DNA of 64,000 nt, from positions 331,350 to 395,349 of the forward strand of contig NZ_LMJW01000018.1 of NCBI RefSeq assembly GCF_001429505.1, written 5' to 3'. A model generated the notes under the pieces. That model was not told where the DNA came from. It made no database searches and saw nothing but the letters and a program-made list of their open reading frames with translations. A program made the position numbers and the translations under genes. Shown one piece after another: positions 47,251 to 57,001 of the stretch. This DNA is from Allobosea sp. Root483D1. Lineage in GTDB: Bacteria > Pseudomonadota > Alphaproteobacteria > Rhizobiales > Beijerinckiaceae. Each line of letters starts with the position of its first letter. Position 1 is the first letter of the stretch.

Positions 47251-48198
47251 CTAACTCGCGCGAGGTACGCCGGAGCGAGCCATCGCGACGTCTCCCGTGG
47301 CCTCGCCGAACAGGCGCAGGCAGTTGCGGCCGGCGGCCTTGGCGACGTAGAGCGCCGAATCCGCCTCGGCGAAGCGCCGCTCCGGATCGTGCAGCAGGCC
47401 GGGCCTCAGGATGGTGGCGCCGATCGAGGCGCTGACCGCGATGCTGGTGTCGCGCCAGGTGACCGGGCGGGCCAACGCCTGCTGCGCCTGCTCCAGCCGG
47501 TGCAGCAGATAGGGCCGGCCGGCGGCGGAGCAGAGCAGCAGGCCGAACTCGTCGCCACCGATGCGGGCGATGATCGCCGCGTCGCTGAACGAAGTCTCCA
47601 GCCGCATCGCGATCTGGCGCAGGCATTCGTCGCCGGCAGCATGGCCGAAGCGATCGTTGATCGGTTTCAGATTGTCGAGGTCGATGATGGCGAGGGCACC
47701 GAGCGCGCAGGCGTCGCCGGTGTGGCGGCGCAGGTCGGAAAGCTGCATCTCGAAGGCGCGGCGATTGGCGAGGCCGGTCAGCGGATCGCTGTAGGCGAGG
47801 CGGCGCAGCCCCATCCACATGTCCTTTTCGCCGGTGATGTCCTGCTTGGCGCCATGGATGCGGACCGGCCGGCCATGCTCGTGCGTCACCGAGGCGGAGA
47901 GGCGCATCCAGCGCTCGGCACCGGCGGTGGTGCGGATGCGGGCGTCCATGACGAAGCCCTGGCCGCTGGCGATCAGCCGCTTGCGCAGGCGCTCCATCTC
48001 GGCGCGGGACTCGTCGTGATAGAGATCGACGATCGACGAGCGGTGGATGGCGGAGCCGCGCGCCAGGCCGAACAGGTCGTAGATGCCGTCGGTCCAGCTC
48101 AATTGCGTATCGGCGAGCCGGCATTCCCAGGCACCGATGCAGGCCATCAGCGCGGCCTGGTCGTAGAGGCGTCTGGCTTCGGCGTCGGAGAGCGGCAT
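47251..48198 (-). CDS. Diguanylate cyclase with PAS domain
   Basis: A 315-residue cytoplasmic protein making cyclic di-GMP. PAS-like sensor at about 12-125 (GAWECRLADTQLSWTDGIYDLFGL; VRIHGAKQDITGEK), then a GGDEF domain (about 135-295) with intact active site GGDEF at 214-218. The position five residues before it lacks RxxD, so the product-inhibition site seems absent. No membrane segment, so the signal is cytoplasmic. Start 48198 is the first Met and gives a compact PAS domain. Confidence 0.92.
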   Translation of the reverse strand: MPLSDAEARRLYDQAALMACIGAWECRLADTQLSWTDGIYDLFGLARGSAIHRSSIVDLYHDESRAEMERLRKRLIASGQGFVMDARIRTTAGAERWMRLSASVTHEHGRPVRIHGAKQDITGEKDMWMGLRRLAYSDPLTGLANRRAFEMQLSDLRRHTGDACALGALAIIDLDNLKPINDRFGHAAGDECLRQIAMRLETSFSDAAIIARIGGDEFGLLLCSAAGRPYLLHRLEQAQQALARPVTWRDTSIAVSASIGATILRPGLLHDPERRFAEADSALYVAKAAGRNCLRLFGEATGDVAMARSGVPRAS

Positions 48199-48277
48199 CG
48201 TCTGGCTCTGCGCCTTGCGTTCGGTGATCGGCGAGTCCCGTGACGCTAGGGCCGAACGGTTAACGAAGCTTGCCGCG

Positions 48278-49510
48278 TCACTCGCGCCTGAGCGCCTCGA
48301 TCGGGTCGAGCCGAGCGGCTTGGCGCGCCGGGTAGAAGCCGAAGAAGACGCCGATCAGCCCGGAGACGCCGACCGCGACCAGGATGGTCTGCAGCGAGAT
48401 CACGAAGGGCCAGCCGGCGAAACGCGCGATCGCGGTCGCAGCCCCGATGCCGAGCGCGATGCCGACAGCGCCGCCGATGGTCGCCAGCGTCGTCGCCTCG
48501 ATCAGGAATTGCGAGAGCACGTCGCGCTGGCGGGCGCCGACTGCGAGCCTCAGGCCGATCTCGCGGGTGCGCTCGGTCACCGAGACCAGCATGATGTTCA
48601 TGATGCCGATGCCGCCGACCAGCAGCGAGACGCCGGCGACGGCGGCAAGCAGCCAGGAGAGCGTGCTGGCGGCGGCGGTCGCGGTGTTGGCGATCTCGGT
48701 CAGGTTGCGGACGATGAAGTCGTCATCCTGATCTTCGACGAGGCGATGGCGCTGGCGCAGCAAAGCGCGGGTCTGCTCGATGCCGGGGCTGATCGCCTCC
48801 TCGCTGGCGAACTTGACCATGATGGTCTGGACCGAGCGATCACGGGCGTAGTTGCGGCCGATGATGCGTCGCCGGCCGGTGTCGAGCGGCACGAAGATGA
48901 CGTCGTCCTGGTCCTGGCCGAGCGCCGACTGGCCCTTGCCGGCCATGACGCCGATGACCTTGAACGGCACGTTGCGGATGCGGAACATCTGGCCGAGCGG
49001 GTCGCTCTCGCCGAACAGGTTCTTCGCCACGGTCTGGCCGATGATCGCGACGATCTCGCCGCGACGCAGCTCTTCCGGTTCGAAAAGACGACCTTCGGCG
49101 AGCCCCCATTCGCGTGCGGCGAAGAAGTCGAGATCGGTCGCGGTGATCGTCGTCGACCAGTTGGTGCCGGCATAGACGGCCTGGGCGCGGGTGGTGATCA
49201 CCGAAGCCGAGGCGACGACATCCTCGACCTCGGCTGCGACGGCGCGCGCATCCTCGTCGGTCAGGGTCGAGGAGGCGCCAGCCCCGAGCCGCACGCCGCC
49301 TTGCGTGACGTTGCCGGCCTGGATGATGGCGAGATTGGCGCCGAGCGACTTGATCTGGCTGTCGACGCGCTCGCGGGCGCCCGAGCCGATCGCGACCATG
49401 GCGATCACGGCCGCGACGCCGATGATGATGCCCAGCATGGTCAGGCCTGAGCGCAGCGCATTGGCGCCGATGGCGGAGAGGGCCGAGCGGATGGCTTCCA
49501 GCAGGCTCAT
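48278..49510 (-). CDS. macB: ABC transporter permease, MacB type
   Basis: A 410-residue permease with an N-terminal membrane helix (about 16-40: [23 protein letters not shown]), a large periplasmic domain (about 50-270) and three C-terminal helices ending in the FtsX-like region ([21 protein letters not shown]). This is the MacB permease part encoded as a separate chain; together with the ATPase and MacA-like adaptor it forms a tripartite exporter. It overlaps the ATPase stop by four bases. Export target (macrolide, peptide, lipid or enterotoxin type) cannot be inferred. Symbol is by family. Confidence 0.9.
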   Translation of the reverse strand: MSLLEAIRSALSAIGANALRSGLTMLGIIIGVAAVIAMVAIGSGARERVDSQIKSLGANLAIIQAGNVTQGGVRLGAGASSTLTDEDARAVAAEVEDVVASASVITTRAQAVYAGTNWSTTITATDLDFFAAREWGLAEGRLFEPEELRRGEIVAIIGQTVAKNLFGESDPLGQMFRIRNVPFKVIGVMAGKGQSALGQDQDDVIFVPLDTGRRRIIGRNYARDRSVQTIMVKFASEEAISPGIEQTRALLRQRHRLVEDQDDDFIVRNLTEIANTATAAASTLSWLLAAVAGVSLLVGGIGIMNIMLVSVTERTREIGLRLAVGARQRDVLSQFLIEATTLATIGGAVGIALGIGAATAIARFAGWPFVISLQTILVAVGVSGLIGVFFGFYPARQAARLDPIEALRRE

Positions 49511-50256
49511 TCGGCGGCCTCCGGCAGCGGGGTCGCGCCGTCGTGCGCGGCGAGCGCGGCGCGCGCATCGGCCGGCTCCTGGCGGGTGTCGGCGATGACA
49601 TGGCCGTCGCGGAAGCGCACGACCCGGCGGGCGTGGCGGGCGACCTCGGCGTCGTGCGTCACCAGCACGACCGTGACGCCCTCGCGGTTGAGGTCCTGGA
49701 AGAGGGCGAGAATCTCGAGCGCGGTGCGGCTGTCGAGCGCGCCGGTCGGCTCGTCGGCGAGGAGCAGGCGCGGCTGGTTGACCAGCGCGCGGGCGATGGC
49801 GACGCGCTGCTGCTGGCCGCCGGAGAGCTGCATCGGCCGGTGATGGGCGCGGTCGGCGAGGCCGACGCGGGCAAGGGCAGCGAGCGCCCGTTCGCGCCGC
49901 GACTTGCCGTCGAGCCCGGCATAGACCATCGGCAGCTCGACATTGGCGCAGGCATCGACGCGCGGCAGCAGGTTGAACTGTTGGAAGACGAAGCCGAGCT
50001 TGCGGTTGCGGAGTTCGGCGAGCCCGTCGCTGGAGAGCGTCTCGACCGCGACGCCGTCGAGCCGGTAATGGCCGCCGGTCGGCCGGTCGAGGCAACCGAC
50101 CAGGTTCATGAAGGTCGACTTGCCGGAGCCCGACGGTCCCATCACAGCGATGAGTTCGCCGGCCTCGATGTCGAGCGAGACCCCGCCGAGCGCGGTGACG
50201 CGGCCGGAGTCGAGATCGTAGACCCGGGAGAGATCGCGCACCTCGATCAGGGGCAT
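49507..50256 (-). CDS. ABC transporter ATP-binding protein, MacB/LolD type
   Basis: A 249-residue ATPase. Walker [13 protein letters not shown] (about 40-51), signature LSGGQQQR (about 143-150), Walker [13 protein letters not shown] (about 163-174), and His switch LVTHD. Start at 50256 ([18 protein letters not shown]) is standard; the longer frame has no conserved content. The order adaptor-ATPase-permease with overlaps makes one exporter operon. Confidence 0.94.
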   Translation of the reverse strand: MPLIEVRDLSRVYDLDSGRVTALGGVSLDIEAGELIAVMGPSGSGKSTFMNLVGCLDRPTGGHYRLDGVAVETLSSDGLAELRNRKLGFVFQQFNLLPRVDACANVELPMVYAGLDGKSRRERALAALARVGLADRAHHRPMQLSGGQQQRVAIARALVNQPRLLLADEPTGALDSRTALEILALFQDLNREGVTVVLVTHDAEVARHARRVVRFRDGHVIADTRQEPADARAALAAHDGATPLPEAAE

Positions 50257-50266
50257 GGCGGGAGCC

Positions 50267-51934
50267 TCAGAACAGCCGCGGGCCGCGCGGGGCCGGGCCG
50301 CGGCTGGCGGGGGCGGCCTCGGCATTGCGCGGGCCGCCGCCGATCACGACCTCGATGCCCTCGGCGATGCCGGCGGCCGGCAGGATTTGCGTAAAGGCGC
50401 CGTCGCTCGGTCCGAGCCGGATCGCAACCGGCTTGGGCTGGCCCTCGCCATCGAGCACGTAGACGCGGCCGGGGGTGACCTCGCTTTGCGCCGCCGGGCG
50501 GCCTTCCTGCATCAGCGCCTCGAACTTGGCGCGGCGCTCGGGATCGAGCACGGCAGCGATCTTGGCGCGCAATTCGGTGCGGGCGGCACGGAAGGCGGTT
50601 CGGCGTTCCTCCTCGGACAGGCCGGCCATGGCCTGGCGGCCTGCAGCGCGCTGCTCGGACATGATCGCGGCGATCGCCTGCTTTTGCTCCGGCGTCGGCT
50701 GGACCTCCTCCTCGATGCGCTCGCGCAGCGCGCCGGCAGCGCGCCCGCCACCGCCGCCGCGTCCCGCTTGTGTCTCGGCCGGGGCGGCCGCGGGCAGGGC
50801 GGTCGGGCCGCCGAGCGGGCGGAAGCGCAGCGCCGCATTGGGCACGCGCAGCACGTCCTGCCGGTCGTCGGTGATGATCTGGACGTTTGCCGTCATGCCC
50901 GGGAGCAAAGCAAGGTCGCGGTTCTCGACGCGGACGACGCCGGTATAGGTGACGACGTTCTGGATGGTCTGAGCGCCGAGGCGGACCATCTGCACCTTCC
51001 CCTGGAAGGTGCGGTTGGGATAGGCATTGACGCTGAACGAGACGTCCTGGTCGACCTTGAGCCGGCCGACATCGGCCTCGTCGATATTGGCGTAGATGTC
51101 GATGGTGCGCAGGTCCTGGGCGATCTGGAACAGCACCGGCGCCGAGAGCGAGGCGGCGACCGTCTGGCCGAGATCAACCTGGCGCTGGACGACCACGCCG
51201 TCGACCGGCGAGCGGATATCGGTGCGTTCGAGATCGATCAGGATATCCTTCAGCTTGGCGTCGCGCTGCGCGATCAGCGCCTCGCCGGACTGGACCTGGC
51301 CTTCCGCCAGCGCGATGTCGGCATCGAGCCCGCTGATCTCGGCCTGCAGCGAGGCGATCTGGGCCTCGTTCGAGGCGAGAGTCGCGGTCTGGATCTCGAC
51401 CTGGGTGCGGGCGCTGTCGAGACCCTGCTGCGCGCCGGCGCCGCGCGTGAACAGTTCGTTCTGACGGTCGAAGGTGCGTTTGGCGTCGGCGAGCTGGGCG
51501 CGGGTGCGCTCGCGCTGGGCCTCCTGATCCTTGACCGTGGAGTCGGCCTTGGTCCGCGCCACTTTTGCCCGCTCGAGCTGGGCGCGCTTGACGACGAGAT
51601 CGGCCCTGGCCTGCTGCAGGTCGGCAGCGGCGGCATCACGTCGGGTCTTGATCTGGTCGCTGTTGAGGCGGGCGACGATCTGGCCGGCCTTCACCTGCGA
51701 ATTATAGTCGGCGAGGATCTCGACGACCTGTCCGGAGAGCATCGAGCCGACGACGACGGTGGTCATCGGGGTCAGCGTGCCGGTGGCGCGCACCGAAGCG
51801 GTGATCCGGCCGCGATCGATCGCGGCGGAGCGATACGGCGTGTCATTGGCGGCGCCACCGGTCGGCCGCAGTGCGAAATAGCCAGCCGCCAGCGCGCCTG
51901 CGCCGACCACCGCACCGATTGCCCAGAGACGCAC
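50267..51934 (-). CDS. macA: MacA-like periplasmic adaptor with inserted Spy/CpxP-like helical domain
   Basis: A 555-residue HlyD-type adaptor: N-terminal signal anchor (about 3-22), biotinyl-lipoyl and long coiled-coil hairpin (about 100-250, [13 protein letters not shown]), beta-barrel (about 270-370). MacA proteins are usually near 370-400 residues. Here residues about 376-488 are an extra block: Ala/Gly/Arg-rich linker, then [20 protein letters not shown] and [14 protein letters not shown], which resembles the LTxxQ repeats of Spy/CpxP periplasmic chaperones. The membrane-proximal domain resumes after it ([15 protein letters not shown]). GTG start at 51934 with GGAGG upstream. The insertion may let the pump sense or chaperone periplasmic substrates; inferred from motif resemblance. 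Confidence 0.85.
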   Translation of the reverse strand: MRLWAIGAVVGAGALAAGYFALRPTGGAANDTPYRSAAIDRGRITASVRATGTLTPMTTVVVGSMLSGQVVEILADYNSQVKAGQIVARLNSDQIKTRRDAAAADLQQARADLVVKRAQLERAKVARTKADSTVKDQEAQRERTRAQLADAKRTFDRQNELFTRGAGAQQGLDSARTQVEIQTATLASNEAQIASLQAEISGLDADIALAEGQVQSGEALIAQRDAKLKDILIDLERTDIRSPVDGVVVQRQVDLGQTVAASLSAPVLFQIAQDLRTIDIYANIDEADVGRLKVDQDVSFSVNAYPNRTFQGKVQMVRLGAQTIQNVVTYTGVVRVENRDLALLPGMTANVQIITDDRQDVLRVPNAALRFRPLGGPTALPAAAPAETQAGRGGGGGRAAGALRERIEEEVQPTPEQKQAIAAIMSEQRAAGRQAMAGLSEEERRTAFRAARTELRAKIAAVLDPERRAKFEALMQEGRPAAQSEVTPGRVYVLDGEGQPKPVAIRLGPSDGAFTQILPAAGIAEGIEVVIGGGPRNAEAAPASRGPAPRGPRLF

Positions 51935-52050
51935 GTCCGTTCACCCTCCGAGGCCGGGGAAATTGCCAGCCTTCCATTGCCGTGCATCATGCCAGATTCA
52001 GGCGGCGCAGACGAGTTAACTCGCTGCAATGTTGCGGAAAGCTTGCCGGT

Positions 52051-53916
52051 TCAGTTGCTGATCCAGATCTCGAGGGAGTTCGGTGGAAGTTGGAGGAATT
52101 CCCGGATAACGACTTTAGTCGGGACTAAGCGTTCAGCGTTTACCTCATCGGCGAGCATCTGTGCGGCGTCCCGTTCCCGATCCGAGCGGTAGCGCACTTC
52201 GTTCCTGCCTGCGGCTATTCCGATGCGCTCGCCGCCCTGAGCTGCCCCGGGCGTGTTCGGCCAGCTCTCGCCGAGTTTGCTACCGAAGCTCTTCATCTGT
52301 TCGCGGGTCAGTGTCCCGGCAAATTGGATCCAGACCGTGTATCGACTCTTTTCCGGTGCTTGCTGGGGGGCTTGCGGAGGCAGAGTCTGCTTGGGAGGCG
52401 CAAGGTCGAGCTTGTCAGGGAGCTTTTGAGCCAGAATGCTTCCGAAGCCCGAGTTCCCCTTCGTGTTCAATGCGGTGACGAGCGCGTTCTTGTGAGTTTC
52501 ATTTGAGGAACGCAGCTCGGCTATCGTCCGTTCGTAGCTCAGTTGCTGCTCCTGCTGATATTTTTTCGCCTCTTCGAGTGATTGCGATTGCCCAAGCAAA
52601 TCGTTGATTTTGACGACGACCTGCTTCGCGCCCGAATAGGTGAGCGCCGCGATGCCGATCGCTGCCGCTACGAGGGCGTAGCTGACCCAATCGCGGCTAT
52701 CGAGCAGCCCTATGCGCGTCACGCTCGCCTCCCGGGCGGTCGCCTCATTCATCTCCTGCGCCGATGGGCTGGGTTGGCTGGACGCCCGAGGCTGCCGTCC
52801 GGGCGCCATCGTCACATCCGACTGCTCCAACGTGTCCTGGGTAATGTCGCGTCCGTGATCGACCAGCAGTGCGATCTCGGTGTCGGAAAACCGGTCCAGA
52901 TCGGTCCTGATGTTCTGCAAGCGGGTTTGCGTCGTGACCAACGCTTGCGATCTGGGGCTGGTCTGCCCGATGGGAACATAGAGGACCCTGCGCCTGTTCC
53001 GCATCTCGCGCATGCGCGTTAGCGTCGCCTTCGACGTCCGACGCATAAGAACGTCGGTGGCGCGGACATTGCGAGCGAACACGCCCGAGAAATCGTTGCG
53101 GAGCGAGGCGTTGAACGCGCCGCCCGCGTCGCTCACGACGACAGTGTCCATCGGCCGGCGAACCCCGTCGACATCGAGCGCGACGAACTTGTCGAAGCCA
53201 AGATTGTCGTAGACGCCGCCATCGGTCAGGGCGATCGCGCTGAAGGCGCCGTCCGACGAGGCGCCGATCTTGTCCCAGGTGAGCCGCATCGGCGGAAAGA
53301 GCGGAGGAAATGCGCTGGAGGCTGCGACGGCGACACTCAATCTGACATTGTCGGCTGGGTAATGAACTGGTTGTTTTGTTATCGTTTCGCCATTGTCTCC
53401 GGTGCTTTCATCGTGAACTGTAAAATAGTCATCGCAAAAACTGCAGAGATCACCTGTGTTGAAGCTGGTCGAGAGAATATAAAATTTGGGAGCATCCGGG
53501 TTTATCTCGCGGCATCGGCGCAGGGAGGCGTTTTGGAAGAGCTTCTCATATTGCTTCTGAAGGATTTCCGTTCGGCCGATGCTTTTCCAGTAGGGTAACA
53601 GCAGCAAGCTTCCGAGCGCCCATCTGCGGACGACCCGGTTGCGAATATCCCAGCTGCCTACGGCGCGCAGTTCGCTGCACGCGCTGAGAAACTGCCGCTC
53701 GTCGGCGCTCGTGTAGCGGTTCCAGTGCAGGGCGAGATGCGCGGCCGTGATGCTGCCACCCGAGACCGAGTAAACCTCCCTTACACGATCGAGCAGGCCG
53801 GCCTCGCGCAGGGCGGTGATGACGCCGAGGTGGAAGAAGGTTGCACGCAGACCGCCACCCGAGAGGCAAAGCGCGATCGATTTCGGGGGCTCCATCCCAA
53901 CTTCAAATGCGTCCAT
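52051..53916 (-). CDS. Patatin-like phospholipase with transmembrane helix and novel C-terminal domain
   Basis: A 621-residue protein. The patatin lipase domain (about 12-285) has the oxyanion GGGLRA at 20-25, nucleophile S52 (SVSGG, Ser replacing Gly at the first position) and catalytic D232 (LTDGG). A Pro/Ser-rich linker follows (about 370-395), then one membrane helix (about 411-428), a predicted coiled coil (about 445-475), a Pro/Gln-rich stretch (about 505-525) and a distinct C-terminal domain (about 525-621; RNEVRYRSD and NSLEIWISN). ATG 53916 has GGAGG at eight bases. Codon use and GC are lower than neighbours, suggesting transfer. Probably hydrolyses phospholipids at the inner membrane; regulation or immunity role is conjecture. 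Confidence 0.8.
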   Translation of the reverse strand: MDAFEVGMEPPKSIALCLSGGGLRATFFHLGVITALREAGLLDRVREVYSVSGGSITAAHLALHWNRYTSADERQFLSACSELRAVGSWDIRNRVVRRWALGSLLLLPYWKSIGRTEILQKQYEKLFQNASLRRCREINPDAPKFYILSTSFNTGDLCSFCDDYFTVHDESTGDNGETITKQPVHYPADNVRLSVAVAASSAFPPLFPPMRLTWDKIGASSDGAFSAIALTDGGVYDNLGFDKFVALDVDGVRRPMDTVVVSDAGGAFNASLRNDFSGVFARNVRATDVLMRRTSKATLTRMREMRNRRRVLYVPIGQTSPRSQALVTTQTRLQNIRTDLDRFSDTEIALLVDHGRDITQDTLEQSDVTMAPGRQPRASSQPSPSAQEMNEATAREASVTRIGLLDSRDWVSYALVAAAIGIAALTYSGAKQVVVKINDLLGQSQSLEEAKKYQQEQQLSYERTIAELRSSNETHKNALVTALNTKGNSGFGSILAQKLPDKLDLAPPKQTLPPQAPQQAPEKSRYTVWIQFAGTLTREQMKSFGSKLGESWPNTPGAAQGGERIGIAAGRNEVRYRSDRERDAAQMLADEVNAERLVPTKVVIREFLQLPPNSLEIWISN

Positions 53917-53991
53917 GCAACGCGCCTCCAGAGGGCTGGAGCTTACCAAGCGTTATGCGGTGGCACAACTTGCGAGGGTGGGAATCATACG

Positions 53992-54795
53992 TTACGCCGT
54001 CCGCGCTTCCTGCGTCAGCGCCAGCAGGTCGCGCAGCGTGGTGATGGTCGAGCCGTCGGCGACGCCGTCGACCTTCTCCGGCCGCCAGTGGCGCTGGAAG
54101 GCGGCGACGACGGCCTCGAAGCGCTCGTCATAGGTCCCGTCGACCAAAACGCCATAGCCGAGCATGGCGAACATCGCCTGCAGCGCCTCGACCGGCGGGC
54201 CGGCATCGCCGCGGGCGAAGAAGCGGCCGCCCTTGATCGGCGCGGGTTCAACCCAAATTCCGACTCCCCCTTCGGCGAAGCGGCGCCAGGGGAATGTCTC
54301 GCCGGGATCGATCTTGCGGCCGGGCGCGATGTCGGAATGGGCGAGCACGCGTTCGGGCGGGATGTGCCAGCGCTCGCAGATGTCGCGGCAGAGGTTCAGC
54401 GTCGCGGCGATCTGCGCCTCGGGAAAATCGGGCAGGCCGCCGGGATGGCCGGGATTGGCGATCTCGATGCCGATCGAGGCCGAGTTGAGATCGGTCTCGC
54501 CGGCCCAGTGCGATGCGCCGGCATGCCAGGCGCGGCGCGCCTCGGGCACGAGCTGGAGGGTGTGGCCGTTCTCGAAGACGAAATAATGCGAGGAGACCTG
54601 CGAGGCCGGGTTGCACAGCCACTGCAGCGCCTCGCCGGCATCGGGCATGCCGGTATAGTGCAGGATCAGCGTGTCGGGCCGGCGGCTGCGGTCCTTTTCC
54701 CGGTTCTGGCCGTCGTGGAACTTGCGCTCGCCATGGTTGGGCGAGGGGAAGACCTTGGCGGCGAAGCGGCTGTCGGGGGCGAGGACGATGCTCAC
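53992..54795 (-). CDS. N-acetylmuramoyl-L-alanine amidase (AmpD/AmiD-like) with peptidoglycan-binding domain
   Basis: A 267-residue zinc amidase cleaving the bond between muramic acid and peptide. Amidase_2 domain at about 40-175: zinc ligands H46 (LHYTGM), H153 (LAHSDIAPGR) and D163, catalytic E111 (IGIEIAN). From about 190 a peptidoglycan-binding helix bundle (FAMLGYGVLVDGTYDERFEAVVAAFQRHW). No signal peptide is obvious, so cytoplasmic recycling is likely. It is coupled with the DjlA-like gene through an ATGA overlap. Confidence 0.9.
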   Translation of the reverse strand: MSIVLAPDSRFAAKVFPSPNHGERKFHDGQNREKDRSRRPDTLILHYTGMPDAGEALQWLCNPASQVSSHYFVFENGHTLQLVPEARRAWHAGASHWAGETDLNSASIGIEIANPGHPGGLPDFPEAQIAATLNLCRDICERWHIPPERVLAHSDIAPGRKIDPGETFPWRRFAEGGVGIWVEPAPIKGGRFFARGDAGPPVEALQAMFAMLGYGVLVDGTYDERFEAVVAAFQRHWRPEKVDGVADGSTITTLRDLLALTQEARTA

Positions 54796-55538
54796 GCCGG
54801 CTCGGGCTCCCTGCGACCGATGCCGCGTTCCTTCTCGATCGTATCCCAGGCGGCGTTGATGGCGGCGAGGCGGCGCGTCGCGATGCAGACCGCCTCCTCG
54901 GGCAGGCCGCGGGCGATCTCGCGATCGGGATGGTTCTCGATGACAAGGCGGCGATGCAGCTGCTTGAGCTCGCGGTCGCTCATCTCGCGATTGGCGCCGA
55001 GTATGAGATAGGGATCGTCGCGGCGGCGCAGGTGGCGGGCCTCGATGCGGGCGAAGCCGGCTTCGTCGATGCTGAAGATCGTCGCGACATCGCGCAGATA
55101 GGCGTGCTCGCGCTCATGGATCGCGCCATCGGCGGCGGCGATCAGGAAGAGGCCGTCGAGCACGTCCTCGATCAGGGCCGGCTCGTCGTGGAAGGCCTCG
55201 GCGATCTGCTGGGCGTAAGCCTCAAAGCCGGCGCTGGTCTGCTTGGCGAGGTCGAACAGGCGCTCGACATGGGCCTTCTGCTCTTCCGGCACCTCGACGA
55301 TGCGTTCGAAGGCCGCGATCTCGTCGCGCGTCACCACCCCGTCGGCGCGCGCCATCTTGGCGGCGAGCGCGACCAGGCCGGTGGTGAAGATCAGCTGCTT
55401 GGGGGCGGGGCCGAAGAGCGCGCCTTCGCGGTCGATCAGGACATGCCCGGCCAGAGCGCCGACGAGCGCGCCGAGCGGCCCGCCCAGCGCAAAGCCGAGG
55501 CCCCCGCCGCCCAAAACCCCCCAGAAAGACGACGTCAT
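54792..55538 (-). CDS. DjlA-like TerB/J-domain protein
   Basis: A 248-residue protein of DjlA architecture: N-terminal hydrophobic glycine-rich anchor (about 5-32), TerB-like acidic helical domain (about 45-165: KMARADGVVTRDEIAAFERI and LIAAADGAIHEREHAYL) and a C-terminal J-domain (about 175-248) with HPD at 203-205, which recruits DnaK. DjlA-type proteins couple DnaK to membrane-related events. Joined by ATGA overlap to the amidase gene downstream, suggesting a shared cell-envelope function. Confidence 0.88.
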   Translation of the reverse strand: MTSSFWGVLGGGGLGFALGGPLGALVGALAGHVLIDREGALFGPAPKQLIFTTGLVALAAKMARADGVVTRDEIAAFERIVEVPEEQKAHVERLFDLAKQTSAGFEAYAQQIAEAFHDEPALIEDVLDGLFLIAAADGAIHEREHAYLRDVATIFSIDEAGFARIEARHLRRRDDPYLILGANREMSDRELKQLHRRLVIENHPDREIARGLPEEAVCIATRRLAAINAAWDTIEKERGIGRREPEPA

Positions 55539-55603
55539 CGTTCATCCAGCCACGGCCTCGACCATCGGATCGATGATCGAGGCTTTTGTTTTCGCAGCGG
55601 CTT

Positions 55604-55637
55604 ATCCGAAAACCGCATTCCACTGTCCGGGCCGATG
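55604..55637. repeat. Degenerate copy of the cheB-cheY palindrome
   Basis: TCCGAAAACCGCATTCCAC then TGTCCGGGCCGATGC, aligning with the 2288-2320 element (shared CCGAAAA, ATTCC, GG and CCGATGC). Inverted pairing is partly lost. Lies between the djlA-like and glycine-zipper genes. Confidence 0.5.
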
Positions 55638-55674
55638 CCTGTCGGCCATGGCTCCTGCGTAGGACGCGAGCGGC

Positions 55675-55980
55675 TCAGCGGCAATAGAGCCGGCCGTAAT
55701 AGTCGCGGTAGTAGCCGTAGGGGCAGCCGCCGCCATAGTAGCCGTCGTCTTCGTAGTAGCCGCCGCGGCGATAGGGCGAGGTCGCCGAGCCGACGATTGC
55801 GCCACCCACTCCGCCGATCGCGGCGCCGGCCAACGCACCGCCGGCGCGGCCGGTGGCGAGCCCGCCGATCACGGCGCCTGTGGCTGCGCCAAGCACAGCA
55901 CCGCCGCCGACGCGTTCCTCATGCGGCGTGCAGGCGCCAAGCGCCAGCCCGACGGCCGCCATCGCGATCAATTTCTTCAT
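55675..55980 (-). CDS. Glycine-zipper lipoprotein
   Basis: A 101-residue predicted lipoprotein: signal peptide with lipobox LGAC (Cys about 18), then a glycine-zipper region (about 25-68, GAVLGAATGAVIGGLATG, GGALAGAAIGGVGGAIVG) that could insert in or bind the outer membrane, and a Gly/Tyr-rich tail with two cysteines. Similar small proteins (glycine zipper 2TM) are common in envelope stress contexts. ATG 55980 has GGGGGAACGAG upstream. Function is not established. Confidence 0.8.
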   Translation of the reverse strand: MKKLIAMAAVGLALGACTPHEERVGGGAVLGAATGAVIGGLATGRAGGALAGAAIGGVGGAIVGSATSPYRRGGYYEDDGYYGGGCPYGYYRDYYGRLYCR

Positions 55981-56293
55981 CTCGTTCCCCCTTCTCGGGT
56001 CGCACGTAGCGGCACGGACTCGGCCGGAGCCTAGTTTTTGCATTGCGACCGGCAATTGCGGTGGCAATGCGGCGATGATTTGGCCTGCCGCCATGACTGC
56101 GTCAACGCCGGCGAGGGTGAATCGTTCCGGCGCTTAATACATGATGATTACTTCTCTCGGAACGAGGCTAAAGTAAACATTGTTCTTTCGAAATCGATCG
56201 AAAATTGTTCGTATCAGCCAGATTGTCGTCACATTCATCTATCATTTCGCCGCTGTGTTTTGCGCTGAAATGGATAGATGAGGCTCCTTTCGT

Positions 56294-56959
56294 ATGACCA
56301 AAATCTCTGGTAGCGGCTGCGCCGCCTTCGCGATTTGCCTGGCCTTTCTTCAACCCGCTTCCGCCCAGGTGAACGCCGAGACCGACGCCCGCGCCTTCAT
56401 CGTACGAGAGGCCGAAATCAAGCGTCAGGCAGCCGCGGCCGAAGAGGGCCAGGATTCGCGGCAAGCAGCTTCCGAAACCGTCCAGACGAAGAGAGAGCGC
56501 GGGGCGCAGGCCAAGGCTGGCAAGACCGTTCGTGAAGCCCGCACGCCACTCGCGGCGCCCGCCGGTTCCGAAGGGCTGCGCCAGCTGGTCGCCCGCCATG
56601 CCGCCGCCAATGGCGTGCCGTTCGCGCTGGCCGATGCCGTGGTGCGCATCGAGAGCCGCTACAACCCCCGCGCGGCCAATGCCGGCAACTATGGGCTGAT
56701 GCAGATCCGCCACCAGACGGCGCGCGGCGTCGGCTACAGCGGCGGCGCCGCTGGCCTGCTCGATGCCGACACGAATGCCCGCTACGCCATGAAATATCTC
56801 GGCCAGGCTTATCGCCTCGCCGGCGGCGACACCTGCCGCACCGTGATGAAGTACCAGAGCGGCCACCTGGCCAACCGGATGAGCGGCGCCAATCGCACCT
56901 ATTGCGCCAAGGTCCGCAGCATCTCCGGCAGCACCGGCACCATCTCCGCCAGCAACTGA
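56294..56959 (+). CDS. Lytic transglycosylase (SLT domain)
   Basis: A 221-residue peptidoglycan-cleaving enzyme. Signal peptide (about 1-24), a basic/Ala-rich spacer (about 30-85), and a SLT catalytic domain (about 92-205) with catalytic E120 in VVRIESRYNPRAAN and the motifs GNYGLMQIRHQTARGVG and YAMKYLGQAY. Cleaves glycan strands to give 1,6-anhydromuramic ends; may serve flagellar or secretion assembly, or wall turnover. The ATG at 56294 lies after an AT-rich leader of about 300 bases (55981-56293) that holds no other recognisable gene. Confidence 0.9.
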   Translation: MTKISGSGCAAFAICLAFLQPASAQVNAETDARAFIVREAEIKRQAAAAEEGQDSRQAASETVQTKRERGAQAKAGKTVREARTPLAAPAGSEGLRQLVARHAAANGVPFALADAVVRIESRYNPRAANAGNYGLMQIRHQTARGVGYSGGAAGLLDADTNARYAMKYLGQAYRLAGGDTCRTVMKYQSGHLANRMSGANRTYCAKVRSISGSTGTISASN

Positions 56960-57001
56960 GTTCCGACCCGGCAGGCGCTTCGCGATGCCGGATTCATCCG
57001 T

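Noticed and set aside
52051..54795. A phage-defence operon (patatin plus amidase)
   Set aside because: No sensor or nucleotide-signalling gene is present, the amidase has an AmpD/AmiD housekeeping form and is coupled to djlA, and the two genes are separated by 75 bases; a defence role is not supported beyond the single patatin gene.
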